Part shown: piece after piece, positions 30,175-41,445 of the stretch
Layout: every line of letters begins with the position of its first letter
How positions within the stretch are numbered: the first letter of the stretch is position 1
Assembly (NCBI GenBank): GCA_030323885.1
Contig: CM059196.1
Coordinates: forward strand, 40,314,535-40,378,534
Length of the DNA: 64,000 nucleotides
DNA from: Branchipolynoe longqiensis
Lineage: Eukaryota > Annelida > Polychaeta > Phyllodocida > Polynoidae
Direction: 5' to 3'
Made by a program: the position numbers and the translations under genes
Notes under the pieces: model-generated
Told to the model about the DNA's origin: nothing
The model's input: the letters and a program-made list of their open reading frames with translations, nothing else
Database searches by the model: none

Positions 30175-32110
30175 ACCATTCTCAGTTTTTTTCGCCTGGG
30201 TCATTGTCGAAAACGAGTGTGCAGTTTGCACCCATATTAATCATGTGGTGTAGAACGTTGGGTTGTTGTCTTTTTTTCAACTGTGATATAGGCATAGTTT
30301 CCTAGTCGATAGTATTCGTGTGTTGAACCTCTTTAATCGAGTAATTGTCTATTATGTGAGTGTCTAATGTAGTGCTTTTTTAAATCTTTATTCTTTTAAT
30401 ATATAAATATAAATAAGACCGGTTCTTGTGAATTATGTCATTCGTAAAAGTCAGGCGGAGTAATACTTACGGACAATGTCACTCAAATCCTTTACATCAA
30501 ATCTGAATAGACCTAAACCGAACCAGTGTTTGATGTAGTTGATTGGAGTACGAGTTCTGTGAGGCGTGAATGACATTGGAAATAGGCGTTGCCCGAGCTT
30601 GTGCTGAAACCATGACATAATCTTAAGGCTGTTTCTTACCTCATTTATTTTAGTCCAGAACTTTCCTCTGGCTGGCGTCTGCACAATTTCCATATGTTTC
30701 ATTCCCATTACATGTGCATTGTGTGTTGTTACTCCCCGAATTTACAAATTAACATATACTGTGAGGTGCATATGTATAGGCCATTGACTATGATCCTACT
30801 GGTACTGACCTTGAGAGGTGACATTGGAGAAGCAAACTGGCAAAGGCACCATTGTATTTGCCTGTGTTCCACCCGCCCCCTCAATTCCCCCCCACCCCCA
30901 CTACATCAAGTGCAAAGTTACGACCTATTCAATTTAATTGCTTCCCAGTTTGTGGACTTATAAATATACATACACGTCCCATGGTACTAGTTCTCTTGTT
31001 TAGCTTACTGTTACTCTTTTCTGTTATTGTATATTTTTTATTTGACAAGTTTTATTCAGATCTGCATATTTCTAAGTTTCATAGCGACTTGCAAACTTGA
31101 CACCAATGCAAAGGCGTTGTTTTCAGAGTGTATGAATGTGTGTCTATGGATGGGGATGGATATATAAAAACGTTAACTCGGTCCATCTGGCTGCATTCTG
31201 GTTCTAGCTCCTCCCCTGGTGTGGGGTTGTAACTGGTTGTGCCGTGTGAGGTGCAGTGGGAGTCATTGATGTGACCTTTCCCCCACTTGCAGCGTCACAG
31301 GGTGATAATTAATCTATGTTATAATGTGTTCATATGTTTGCTTTAAAAAAAAAATATGTATTAGCAATTTGTATATCTCCTTGGTCATTTTAAGGTTATC
31401 AAAAGTTTTCTTGTTATTCTCAAATTTAAGGTTATCAAATCGTTATGTTATTTTCCTTTTCATCAAAACCTTTCTTGGTTTTTCGTGATTTCTCTTCATT
31501 TTGTGTCGTCATTACTTTCATTGGCAGTGCTGTGTTAGTTTTTATGGATGTTTTTAAAAACCTTTTTGTTTTTTGTTTGAGGGAGTGGGGGGATAAAAAT
31601 AACATATTTATTTTGATTCTTTTTATTTCTTCCTTTCTTTTTACGATAAATTGATATTTCTCTCCGGACTGTATAAATTCTGGTGCTTTAAATTAAAGAG
31701 TTCAAGAAGTAAAGTTCAAGAAATAAAGTTTAAGAAGTAAAGTAAGGAGTAATGACTGGACGTGAGTGCTTTAATGGCTGCTCTCGGTCACGGGTACACA
31801 TTCCTGCTATGTTGTATGAAGGCTTAGTTAACACGGTTCATGATTATGCATCCACTTTATCCCGGAGCCATGTCAAGGTACCGGTATCGCCACATCACTG
31901 GGAACAGTGCAAAGTACCCACAGGCAATGTCCAAGTACCGCGCCGGGTATCTATGAGTCACAATTAAGTATTTTTATACTAAGAATTGAACTGTATGTAT
32001 ATGTAATACATATTTGATATCACCAGAGAGAACAGAAAAACAGCATGGTGTATCTATGTATGTGCTGTGGGGTCGGTCAATGTTTTTATAATGCTCTCTT
32101 GTGTACAACA
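30175..32110. other. About 1.9 kb without supported genes
   Basis: Mostly AT-rich. A minus-strand 85-codon frame at 30451-30708 has protein-like content (VKDLSDIVRKYY) but no domain I recognise. 31690-31748 is a short tandem of TTCAAGAAGTAAAG. Other frames follow T-rich runs. Confidence 0.4.
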
Positions 32111-32432
32111 TCAGACGAGATGGCCGAACGAGTTGAGCGTCCGTCTACCGTTTTGGTAGATCATGGGATTCGAACCTACGGGTTCGAACCCTGGTCGAGT
32201 TAAACCAATGACTTAAAATTTATAGTTGTTGCTTCCTAGCCAGGCACTTGGCATTATTAAGATAGGGCAAGGACTGGTTGGCTCAGTGTCATGGTGCTGG
32301 CGGCCTGGTCTCCCAGTGGGGCAGCACTATAAAGTCGCCATGAGTGCATTGTCACAAATCGGTACCCGTCCTGATATGACCTTAGATATTGTCAGGATGT
32401 AAAACTTCAATAACCAGCCAACCAACTTGTGT
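32111..32432 (+). mobile_element. SINE-A, type-2 head, full length
   Basis: The head is CAGACGAGATGGCCGAACGA then GTCTACCGTTTTGGTAGATC with two B-box-like motifs. The body lacks the AGGATAATGTGACTGAG segment (GGCTCAGTGTCATGGTGCTG joins directly). Tail CAATAACCAGCCAACCAACT. Confidence 0.9.
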
Positions 32433-32934
32433 ACAACAAATATAAATTAAAGTCGGCTCTTATAGTTTTCACTTAGTTGTGCTGCTGTTGTGGGTTTTTG
32501 GAGTGTTTTGGGGGGCTGGGGTTGGGCTGGGGAGCAGAGTTCACTTAGAAAAAAGTTATGGGTCATTCAAACATGTTTATATTTATTCTTTTTAAGTGGT
32601 GTAATGACTTTATATGTCAACGCAGGGACAAATCTCGATAATATAATTGTGTGTGTGGGTAAAAGAAATCTGTAAATGGAAGTGAGTATGTGTGTTAAAC
32701 AAAATAGATACTCCTTTAAAATTGATGAACATTGCAAGACCCATGTCACTGTTCCCTACTATCCAGAAGTCCGAATAAGGTTTATGTCGTATTATAAAAC
32801 ATGTGTACATTTAAAAAATGTGTTAATTTCACTGTATATTTCTATTCCTTACACATGTATACCGATAATGCTAAATCGCAAGCAATTTGTTTAAATAAAA
32901 GATTATTTATATTAGGTATACATACAGACACAGG

Positions 32935-32937
<3 letters not shown>
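32433..32937. other. No recognised feature
   Basis: AT-rich, no coding or repeat support. Confidence 0.4.

Positions 32938-33023
<86 letters not shown>
32938..33023. repeat. (CA)n microsatellite
   Basis: About 42 CA units with one AA break. Confidence 0.98.
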
Positions 33024-33025
<2 letters not shown>

Positions 33026-33344
33026 AGAGTGCTATTCGCTGATAAACATTAATTTAGAATTCAATGATTATCAGAATTGAAGTAGTAACATTATGGTCTA
33101 AAGTTACCCATCTACCTAGATTGTTCAAATAAACTTGCAAACTTCATGCAACCTAAATTGATTGCAATTTTTTAATTTCTAAACAAATAACGTATAATAT
33201 TAAAAGAGATGAATCTATGCATCTCGACAAATGATCAATTTCTGTCTGAGCAGAAATGGGGAGCTTTCATGAGCCAGTTCTCTTGATATACACTTGGTGG
33301 CAGCACCCGTTCCCGGTCCAAGTCGGCCATCATCGTTGGATAGA

Positions 33345-34158
33345 AGGGTGTAGGTGTGTGTGTTGGGGGTTTAGAGATGTGGTGGGGGGGGGGGGGGTAG
33401 GTGTGTGGTCAGGGTTTAGGGGTGTGGTGGGGGTGTAGGTGTGTGGTCAGGGTTTAGGGGTGTGGTGGGGGTGTAGGTGTGTTGTGGGGGTTTAGGGATG
33501 TGGTGGGGGTTTAGGTGTGTGGTGTGTGCTGAGGGTTTAGGGGTGTGGTGGGGGTTTAGGGATGTGTTGGGGGTTTAGGGATGTGTTGGGGGTGTAGGTG
33601 TGTGGTGTGTGTGTGGTTGGGGTGTATGTGTGTGGTGAGTGTTTAGGAGTGTAGTGGAGGTGTAGGTGTGTGGTGGGGGGTGTGGTGAGGTTGTTGGTGT
33701 GTGGTGTGTGTGTGGTGGGGGTGTAGGTGCGTGGTGACGGCTTAGGGGTGGGGTGGGGGTGTAGGTGTGTGGTGAGGGTTTAGGGGTGTGGTGGGGGTGT
33801 AGGTGTGTGGTGGGGTGTAGGTGTGTGGTGGGGCTTTAGGGATGTGGTGGGGGTGTAGGTGTGTGGTATGTGTTTGGTGGTGTAGGTGTATGGTGGTGGT
33901 GTGTGGTGGGGTGTAGGTGTGGGGGATTGAGGTGTAGGTGTGTGTGGTGAGGGTGTATGTGGGTGTGGTGTGGTGTAGGTGTGGTGTGTGTCGTGAAGGT
34001 GTAGATGTGTGGTGGGGGTTTAGGTGTGTGCTTGGGGTGTAAGGGGTACTGGAGGTATAGGTTTGTGTTGTGGGGTGTAGGGGGTATAGGTGTGTGTCAT
34101 GGGGGTTTAGGGCTGTGGTGGGGGTGTAGGTGTGTGGTGGGGGTTTAGGGATGCTAAC
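33345..34158 (+). repeat. G-rich minisatellite (GGTGTGTGGTGGGGGTTTAGGG family)
   Basis: About 0.8 kb of 17-45 bp variants built from GGTGTAGGTGTGTGGTGGGG and GGGTTTAGGGGTGTGGTG. The G runs could form G-quadruplexes on the + strand, and GGTTTAGGG resembles a telomere-like word. All long frames here are repeat products. Confidence 0.95.
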
Positions 34159-34169
34159 GATTGTGAGGT

Positions 34170-34275
34170 GCCACTCTACAAGACACCCCTACACCCCCAC
34201 AACACACACCGTCAACCCCCACCACACACATCTACACCCCCACTACATCCCTAAGCCCCCACCACACACACCAAA
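34170..34275 (-). repeat. Inverted block of the same minisatellite
   Basis: CACTCTACAAGACACCCCTA then CACCCCCACAACACACACC and CCCACTACATCCCTAAGCCC are the complement of the preceding array, so a long hairpin is possible across 34160. Confidence 0.9.
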
Positions 34276-34668
34276 TTCTGCACACTTGATAGTAGAATGA
34301 ACTGCTTCTATCTGACGAGAGACTCATGCAAACTGAAAGGTCCCCATTAACTAAGACATCCTTCACACCGTTCACCAATGGACATTCTGATTTCCAGATT
34401 TACCTCAAGGTGAAAATCGGATCAACTCCATATGAATGGACAGTGTTACTTTTATGTACATTATTATGTATGCATACTATGCTGAGTGTGGCATCGGCAG
34501 TCTTGGTCCTGTTTACCTGTGAAACACAACGTGGATAAGTATCATACTTAAACGCACCAGGTAACAAATTACTGTACCAAGTGCGTCGAGATGTTCTAAA
34601 ATCAAAATCAATGCAACCAAGGCTAGAATTGAATGTATTCAATTTCAAATTATTTTTTCTTTCCACAG
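34276..34668 (+). other. Intron sequence upstream of micro-exon
   Basis: No repeat recognised. It ends in a pyrimidine-rich acceptor (TTTTTTCTTTCCACAG). Confidence 0.5.
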
Positions 34669-34699
34669 ATGTCCATGAGTCCACCAGTACACGTACCTG
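34669..34699 (+). CDS. PRKAG2: Candidate 31-nt micro-exon of the AMPK gamma gene
   Basis: TTTCCACAG|ATGTCCATG...GTACCTG|GTAAGTAC has a strong acceptor and a perfect donor around 31 nt. In phase 0 (following the 26982 exon) it reads MSMSPPVHVP plus the first base of a codon, ending in phase 1. That is the phase required by the exon at 63813. Ser/Pro content resembles the SSPMSAPVRP region of vertebrate PRKAG2. Being so short, it depends on the splice sites and frame continuity; no other protein support is visible. Confidence 0.6.
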
Positions 34700-34768
34700 G
34701 TAAGTACATATTAATAACGCCAAGACAATTTCTTCACTTTACTAGAGGCAGAGGTGGTTACAAAAATT

Positions 34769-35118
34769 AAAGTTGCATAGTCCGATGCTTTTGAGTTTTT
34801 GCTCTTTTCTGAGATAAATATATTATGCTAATCGTTATAATCTACTTTACTTTAGTTTGAAGTAACTTTACTTTTAAATGGCTAAGTTTGGAGATATATA
34901 ATGTCAAAACATGCCAAAATAAGTTTGGCAAGCATGCCAAAACTCTGACACCATAGACTTCAGTAGTAACGGGTTCTATTAATTGACTTATTATGCCCTT
35001 CTATGCAGCAACAACTGCTTCATAAGGGCACCAGTGTCTAAGTTGAATATGTAGAATCAAATCTAGATAAGTGTTTTGATTTTGAAAATTTGATGTTTTC
35101 ATCGGACTATGCAACTTT
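34769..35118 (+). mobile_element. M1 element, intact reference copy
   Basis: The termini AAAGTTGCATAGTCCGATG and CATCGGACTATGCAACTTT are perfect 19-bp inverted repeats. The outer bases form TTAA or TAA at both ends. About 350 bp, no ORF. The interior contains a second small inverted pair (ACATGCCAAAATAAGTTTGG with CAAGCATGCCAAAACTC). Confidence 0.9.
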
Positions 35119-35125
35119 AAAAACC

Positions 35126-35639
35126 ACCAAAAAACCTCAACGTTTGTGGCATGTTTTTGTGGGGGAATGGAGTATGTGAGGTGCTATATAATTGAAAACT
35201 GTATGTTGATTTCCCAGATTTGGTCCCCTATGCTGTTTGTCTTTATCTTATTCCGAACACAATACAAAATGTCCGGCTTATCTGTGTATCAATTTTTCCA
35301 TTTAGCTGTTGTGTTTAAAAGCACCGATTTTGGAATTTCTTTGGGCGATGGACATATATTTTTTAACTGATTGATATATTATTTTAGTTTTAATCGAAGA
35401 AATATTAAGATCAGTTGTGTCATATAGAATATAGTGATGTAATGCTGATGATTTCTGATTGAATGACACCTTTGTTTATGGAATATTACTCTCATTAATG
35501 CAGAATGATACAGTGCATAACAACCTATGGGAGGTGTGGATGGTATGTGAATTAAGGGAGTTCCTATGTGTTTGTTTATGAATGAGTGAGTGGCGAGGAG
35601 GGAGCCTGTCTCTGTGTGTGCCTGTGTGCGCGTGGAGGG
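35126..35639. other. No recognised feature
   Basis: AT-rich; no coding or repeat support. Confidence 0.4.
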
Positions 35640-36925
35640 TGAGCACTGAGTTTGCTGATACGCGCAGTGCAAAACTTCCCTTTTATTCAAAATTAATCGA
35701 AATGCAGAACCCTAACCTTATAAATTTAATATAATCTGGTTGTTAAACATGTTATCTCTTTGTGTGGCAAGTGGTTTGTGTCTAGATGGTGTGGTTTTAG
35801 AGATATTTAACTTTTTCTGTAAGAAGATTGATTACGGCCATTGACAATGCATTCAGTTTGCCGATATGTGCAGCGCAAAATGTCAATTTGATTCAAAATC
35901 AATAGAAATGCAGAATCCTAACCTTATAAATTTAATATAATCTGTTCATTGAATATGTTTTCTATGTGTGTTCCAAGTGGTTTGTGTCTAGGTGGTGTGG
36001 TTTTCGAGATATTTCACTTTTTCTATATGAAGATTGCTCATAGCCATTGAGTGTGCAGTGTGACCATGTGCCGTTCTGCAGCCAAGCAGCGCGCGCACTG
36101 ACCTAAATACCGATGCTGATGTCATATGAAATAGGTCTAAGATTGCTCATAGCCATTGAGTTTGCAATGTGACAGTGTGTCATCCTGCAACCAAGCAGCG
36201 CGTGCACTGACCTAAATACCTATGCTGACGTCATATGAAATAGGTGGCTATTTCATATGACATCAGCTCAATGGCTATGAGCCATCTTCATAGAGAAAAG
36301 GTGAAATATTTCTAAAACCACGCCACCTAGAAACAAACTGCTTGGAAAACATAGAGAAAACATATTGAACGAAAAGATTATATTAAATTTATATGGTTAG
36401 AGTTCTGTATTTCTATTAATTTTGAATAAAATCGACGTTTTGAACTGCGCGTATCGGCAAACTCAATTAGTCTATGCATTGTCAATGGCCGTGAGCAATC
36501 TTCATATAGAAGAAGTCAAATATCTCTTTAAAAAATACACCACTTAGAAACAAACCGTTTGGAACACATATAGAAAACATATTCCAACAAACAGATTATA
36601 TTGAATTTATACGGTTAGGGTTCTGAATTTCTATTAATTTTTAATAAAATTGACGTTTTGAACTAAGATTATCAGCAAACTCAATGCATTGTCAATGTCC
36701 GTGGGCAAGCTTCATACAGAAAAAGTGAAATATTGATAAAACTACAACACCTAGAAGCAAACCGCTTGGAACACATTGAAAACATATTCAAATAACAGAT
36801 TATATTAAGTCTATAAGGTTAGGCTTCTGCATTTCTATTAATTTTGAATAAAACTGACGTTTTGAACTGTGCGTATCGGAAAGCTAAATGGCAGTGTGCC
36901 TTCGTTCTGCAGCCAAGCTGCGCGC
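35640..36925. mobile_element. 1.3-kb palindrome built of M2 modules
   Basis: M2 modules run left to right at about 35640-35860 and 35860-36060, followed by a TCTGCAGCCAAGCAGCGCGC unit. They are then mirrored as inverted modules at about 36270-36470, 36480-36680 and 36690-36890. The axis is a perfect 14-bp hairpin (36230-36243 GTCATATGAAATAG, loop GTGG, 36248-36261). The outer CTGCAGCCAAGC(A/T)GCGCGCGCA words occur in both halves. There is no ORF. Confidence 0.85.
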
Positions 36926-37967
36926 GCATACACGGTATTAGTAAATGTTGAAATAGGACTATAGCTTCAGGGGCAATGCGACATGCTGCTGCAGTTTCCC
37001 GCTAGGTGTGAGCATAATATCACGGCGTCGCACAACTGTTTCCCAAATCTGACACAGCCTGCCGATATCGAAAATAATAGCCATGCAATGATTAAGTCAT
37101 CAATTTCACAAAGACATCCTTTTAAAACGATAATAAGGGATTTGCTCCATGCGGAAATCTCTGAAATGTTCAGAGTGCATAAACAAGAAACACATATATT
37201 AACATATTTGCTTTTACAAAAGCCCTCCCCCCACACCAAAAAATAAGAAGAAAATGTATTCTTTAGAATACAGTAGTACCTCTCTTCAAATAATACTGCT
37301 GTATCCAGACCAATGCTCTCCTGATATAGCAGGTGTCCTGTGATCAGAGGGACAAACAATTTGTACATTGAGGCATATTTTTATAGGTGCAAAGTGAGTA
37401 TGGGGGCGTGGGATATTAACGCTAACATCAGTCATGGGAACATACTGTATCGCAGTTGCAGTCCTTCATCAGCGAACAATATCTCGGAAAACCTGCATTC
37501 CAAGAAATAGGGGATTCAAAGCAATTAGGTAAAAACAGCAGGAAAATTAACCATTGGCTACAAACATCCCACAAATAAAACACTTGCTTGTTTGACCTGT
37601 ATTGAAAATTATATTACTACTAGTGTCATGTTGGTGTTGGGATACGCTGTAGACTTTACTCCAGCAGCAGTGTCTCGAGGACCAGCACTGTTTCCAGGAG
37701 AGGGTTGCTAAGTAACCCTATGCAAAGTGTCGAGAAGCTAGGTTATGGATATAACTACATGACTTTACTAGCTAAAGTGCCACTACTTTTGGGGTCAATA
37801 ATTTATTAAATCGTGTTAAAAGTTGAATTGAAAGAATTAAATGCCTGTCATTTTAAAATAAAGTTTGTTGTTGCATTCTCTCCGATTTCATCAACTCTAC
37901 TTCAATATGGATAAACACTGGAGGCTCCACCTTTTATTTACAGTTGATTCATACCAAAGTAGTTTTC
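36926..37967. other. About 1 kb, no recognised repeat
   Basis: A minus-strand 133-codon frame (36967-37368) and a + frame (36983-37246) overlap. Neither resembles a known domain, and the minus frame is Cys/Leu/Ile-rich, as chance frames in AT-rich DNA often are. Confidence 0.35.
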
Positions 37968-38803
37968 CCGGGCGCGGTGACCGAATCGGTAGAGCACAGT
38001 CCTCGCGTGTGGAAGATCGGGAGTTCGCGAGTTCGTTTGCCGGTCTAACCAAACCAATGAATTAAAAAATGGTACTTGTCGCTTCTTAGCCTGGTGCTGG
38101 GCATTATTAGGATAGGGCAAGGGCTGGTTAGCTCGGTGTCAGGATAATGTGACTGAGTGTGGATATCGGGTCATGGTGCCGGTGATGTGGATTCCGAAGG
38201 ACACCAGTTTGCCAGGGACACTTCCATTCAAATGCATTGTTAACGGCCGTGAGCAAATCTTCATACAGAAGAAGTCAAATATCTCCCAAATTACACCATC
38301 TAGAAACAAACCGTGTGGTACACATATAGAAAACATCTTTACCATAAAGACTATATTAAATTTATAAGGTTAGGGTTCTTGAATTCTATTAATTTTGAAT
38401 AAAACTAACGTTTTGCACTGCGCGTACCGTCAAACTCAAGGCATTGTCAATGGTCATGAGCAATGTTCAGACAGAAAATACAGAAGAAGTCAAATATCTC
38501 TCAAATTACACCATCTAGAAACAAATCGTTTGGTACACATATAGAAAACATCTTTACCAAAAACATTATATTAAATTTATAAGGTTAGTGACGATGCTGT
38601 TCGATTTTGATGCATGTGCAGAAGCGATGTGTCCCTCGCAAACTGGTGTCCCTGGGATACCGCAACACGGGCGGCCTGATTTCCCAGTGGGGCAGCACTA
38701 TAAAATCGCCATGACTATGGCATGAGTGCGTATTGTCACAAGTCGATACCCGGCCTGATATGACCTTAGATGTTGCTAGGACGTAAAACAACAACAAACC
38801 AAA
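37968..38803 (+). mobile_element. SINE-A, type-1 head, split by a TIR element
   Basis: The 5' part 37968-38182 has head GGGCGCGGTGACCGAATCGG and body to GTCATGGTGCCGG. The 3' part 38663-38803 has GGCGGCCTGATTTCCCAGTG to GGACGTAAAACAACAACAAA. The break matches the point where the TIR element enters. Confidence 0.85.
38183..38662 (-). mobile_element. TIR element carrying two M2 modules, copy 2
   Basis: Inverted relative to 14408-14891: left end TGATGTGGATTCCGAAGGAC then ACCAGTTTGCCAGGGACAC; right end GTGTCCCTCGCAAACTGGTG then TCCCTGGGATACCGCAACA. It inserted into a SINE-A copy, so it is younger than that SINE. Confidence 0.85.
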
Positions 38804-39260
38804 GTAGTTTTTGCTCGGTGCACTACTGATCTTTCCCAGCGAAAAGCCATCCGCACATGTGTGAACTAGAACTAGAAGTACAAGAAAAACGTCTCAAACT
38901 CAAACGCGCCGTCTTCACTCGTTTAAGTTGTTGCTGTTTCACACCAGGCGGCGATCAAAGCGCCAGTCGTTGGAACCACTTGGCCTACTTTACGAAATTA
39001 CATATTCATGAGGTCTGGGCCGGTCCGAGGCCCACATCGAGGTGGTGGTGACCTTCACCTTGCCTCTCCCCGGGAGTGATGAAACGGGAAAACACACAGC
39101 GGTGGATAGGCAGTTGGGCGTAGTCTGCCTCTACTCTAGTCGTTGTGATTTATTGGGTTTGCTAGTTCGCTAGGCCTGCCTTGGCTGGTGCGGGTTGTGA
39201 CTGGCTGTGTTGGTTATAGGCTGTGACTGGCCGTGAACTGTGTGTGGTGCACCTAGACAG
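38804..39260 (+). promoter_or_regulatory. Candidate alternative promoter / 5' leader region
   Basis: Repeat-free sequence with raised GC, just before the exon at 39261. It lacks a pyrimidine-rich tract at its 3' edge (ACCTAGACAG is a weak acceptor), which favours a transcription start over an internal exon. No TATA or initiator is claimed. Confidence 0.3.
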
Positions 39261-39351
39261 AAGCTCTCAGGGTACAGGCACTCGTCCATCTCGATGGAGA
39301 CAGTGTTCGGGCACGATATGATCGGGACGGACCGCCCAGCTTCACCCTCAG
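39261..39351 (+). CDS. PRKAG2: Candidate alternative exon of the AMPK gamma gene
   Basis: A 91-nt open segment reads KLSGYRHSSISMETVFGHDM then IGTDRPASPS and one extra base, ending at TCAG|GTAAGC (strong donor). It starts in phase 0 and ends in phase 1, exactly like the 31-nt micro-exon, so it can join the 63813 exon in frame. If AGACAG at 39255-39260 is an acceptor, it is a cassette exon. If transcription starts upstream, the internal ATG at 39294 would give an isoform beginning METVFGHDMIGTDRPASPS and lacking the long N-terminus. Vertebrate PRKAG2 is known to use alternative promoters giving shorter isoforms. The RHSSIS segment is a basophilic-kinase-like site. Confidence 0.5.
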
Positions 39352-40194
39352 GTAAGCCCTGGGCCTGGCTGCTGATGTCCTCCCTCTCTCTCCCCCCTCC
39401 CCTTCCATATGAGCAGAACCTAGCGGCCTGGCTAGTCGTGCCGAGACTCTGCCTGTCTGACTATTCTCTTTCTGGATACCCATCGGCATTTCACAAAGTG
39501 AACACTGGCGGACGTGTTAGGACTATTTAGCCGAGTACTGAGTAGGCTCAGGTCAGGAGCCGTGCAATTTCAATTTGTCTCACTCACCTCATAGACATAC
39601 TCATAGTCATATCAGTGTGAGTGTGTGGCTGTGGGCGGGGTTTATTATAGGACGTTTATTATAATTTATATGCAACCATTTGCAATTGCTAATTCCAATA
39701 TTTAATACGGGACACATTATCATGATGGGGAACCAATTCAACAATTGGAATTCACTTCACATCGAATATATCAATTTGTTCTGATGTTTGAATGTTTATT
39801 TTACATATAGCATTTTCTCAAGAAAACCGGTATGTTATAAATATGTAAAGGGCATTGCTTATCGAAATTTAATTTTAGTGTCAAATTATGTCAGATTATA
39901 ATGAGAAAATGCGATTTGTTTAATACTTGCGGTCTGCCGTCATACTCTTTAAAAATATAGGTATCTTTTTTTTAGATGTAAGTTAGCTTCACAATCATAT
40001 AAATTGTCACATTGAACATGAAGAGATGGGAGTACCCAGTGCCTACAATTATAAATATAAACGAAGATTACATTGGACAGTTTTTTTTACTAACCTTCTA
40101 GATTTAGTAGAATAAGCGAGTTCAGCATCTCGGGCGCGCGGTGGTTGATGGGAAGTCATCGGGATAAACAAACCCACGTGCATCATCACTGCAG
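39352..40194. other. Intron, no recognised repeat
   Basis: AT-rich after 39600. No coding or repeat support. Confidence 0.4.
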
Positions 40195-41062
40195 GACTAC
40201 GCGCAGTGCAAAACGTTAGTTTTATTCAAAATTAATAAAAATCCAGAACACTAACCTTATCAATTTAAGGTAATCTTTTTGGTAAACATGTTTTCTATAT
40301 GTGTACCAAGCGATGTGTTTCTATGCGGTGTGGTTTTAGAGATATTTCACTTTTTCTGTAAGAAGATTGCTCACGGCCATTGAGTTTGCTGGAACGCGCA
40401 GTGCGAAACGTTAGTTTTATTCAAAATTAATAGAAATCCAGAACCCTAACCTTATCAATTTAATATAATATTCTTGGTAAACATGTTTTCTATATGCAGG
40501 GATGAAAGATCTCCGCGATTCCGCGGATTTCCGGGATTTGTCAGTCCCGCAGCACCATCAGCATAGATCTATACTAATACATGGTGCAGACGCTGCAGCA
40601 CTATCAGTGTATACCACTAATAAATGCTTCAAACGGCGCAGAACTAGTATCAGTGTATACCAATATATATGAAACCCGACTTCCGGAAATTTTCCGCGAT
40701 TCCCTGACAGTGCTAAACTTATGGGAGAATATCCGCATTTCCGCTTTTTCCCCCAGAGACCACTTTCATCCCTGTATATGTGTACCAATCGATTTGTTTC
40801 TAGGTGGTATGGTCTTAGAGATATTTCACTTTTTCTGTAAGAAGATTGCTCACTGCCATTGAGTTTGCTGGTACGCGCCGTGCGAAACGTTAGTTTTATT
40901 CAAAATTAATAGAAATCCAGAACCCTAACCTTATCAATTCTTCTTGGTAAACATGTTTTCTAAATGTGCACCAAGCGATTTTTTTCTAGGTGGTGTGGTT
41001 TTAGAGATATTTCACTTTTTCTGTAAGAAGATTGCTCACGGCCATACGTGCAGTGCAAAATG
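40195..41062 (+). mobile_element. Tandem M2 modules, interrupted by a CG element
   Basis: Three direct M2 modules at about 40195-40380, 40381-40498 joined with 40769-40860, and 40861-41062. Each has GCGCNGTGCNAAACGTTAG, AACCTTATCAATT, TTTCACTTTTTCTGTAAGAA and GATTGCTCACGGCCAT. The second is split by the CG element. Confidence 0.85.
40499..40774 (+). mobile_element. CG element with 6-bp target duplication
   Basis: Ends CAGGGATGAAAGATCTCCGC and AGAGACCACTTTCATCCCTG are imperfect inverted repeats (CAGGGATGAAAG perfect). TATATG lies immediately outside both ends, and removing the element restores TTTTCTATATGTGTACCAA as in the neighbouring modules. The interior has tandem CACTATCAGTGTATAC units. 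No ORF. Confidence 0.85.
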
Positions 41063-41384
41063 TGGCTTTGTTTATCCCTACAGCGACGACCGGAAGTCGG
41101 ACCCGCACATGCGCGCGGACAATGCTGAACTTGCTTATTCTAGGTCAATTATTGTCGATGAAATATGAAGTGATTAATAATTATTCTATAAATGTTATGT
41201 CTGCGCTAATCTTTTACCAAATAAAAACGTAAGGCGTGCTAAATGAGCAGTAGAATTACCCTGGGTCGTGGACTATGGCAACACCTTGCTGGTTCAAGTG
41301 GTTTTTCTGGTGCGGGGCTGGCGGGTAGGGTACCATACCCTAGTCGTCTAAGCAAACCATGACTCTAGACAATAGGGGATGCTA

Positions 41385-41445
41385 TCCTGATATGACCTTT
41401 GATGTTGCCAGGACGTAAGACTCGAACAACCAACCAATAGAGAAT
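41385..41445 (+). mobile_element. SINE-A 3' end fragment
   Basis: ATCCTGATATGACCTTTGAT to ACAACCAACCAATAG. Confidence 0.75.
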
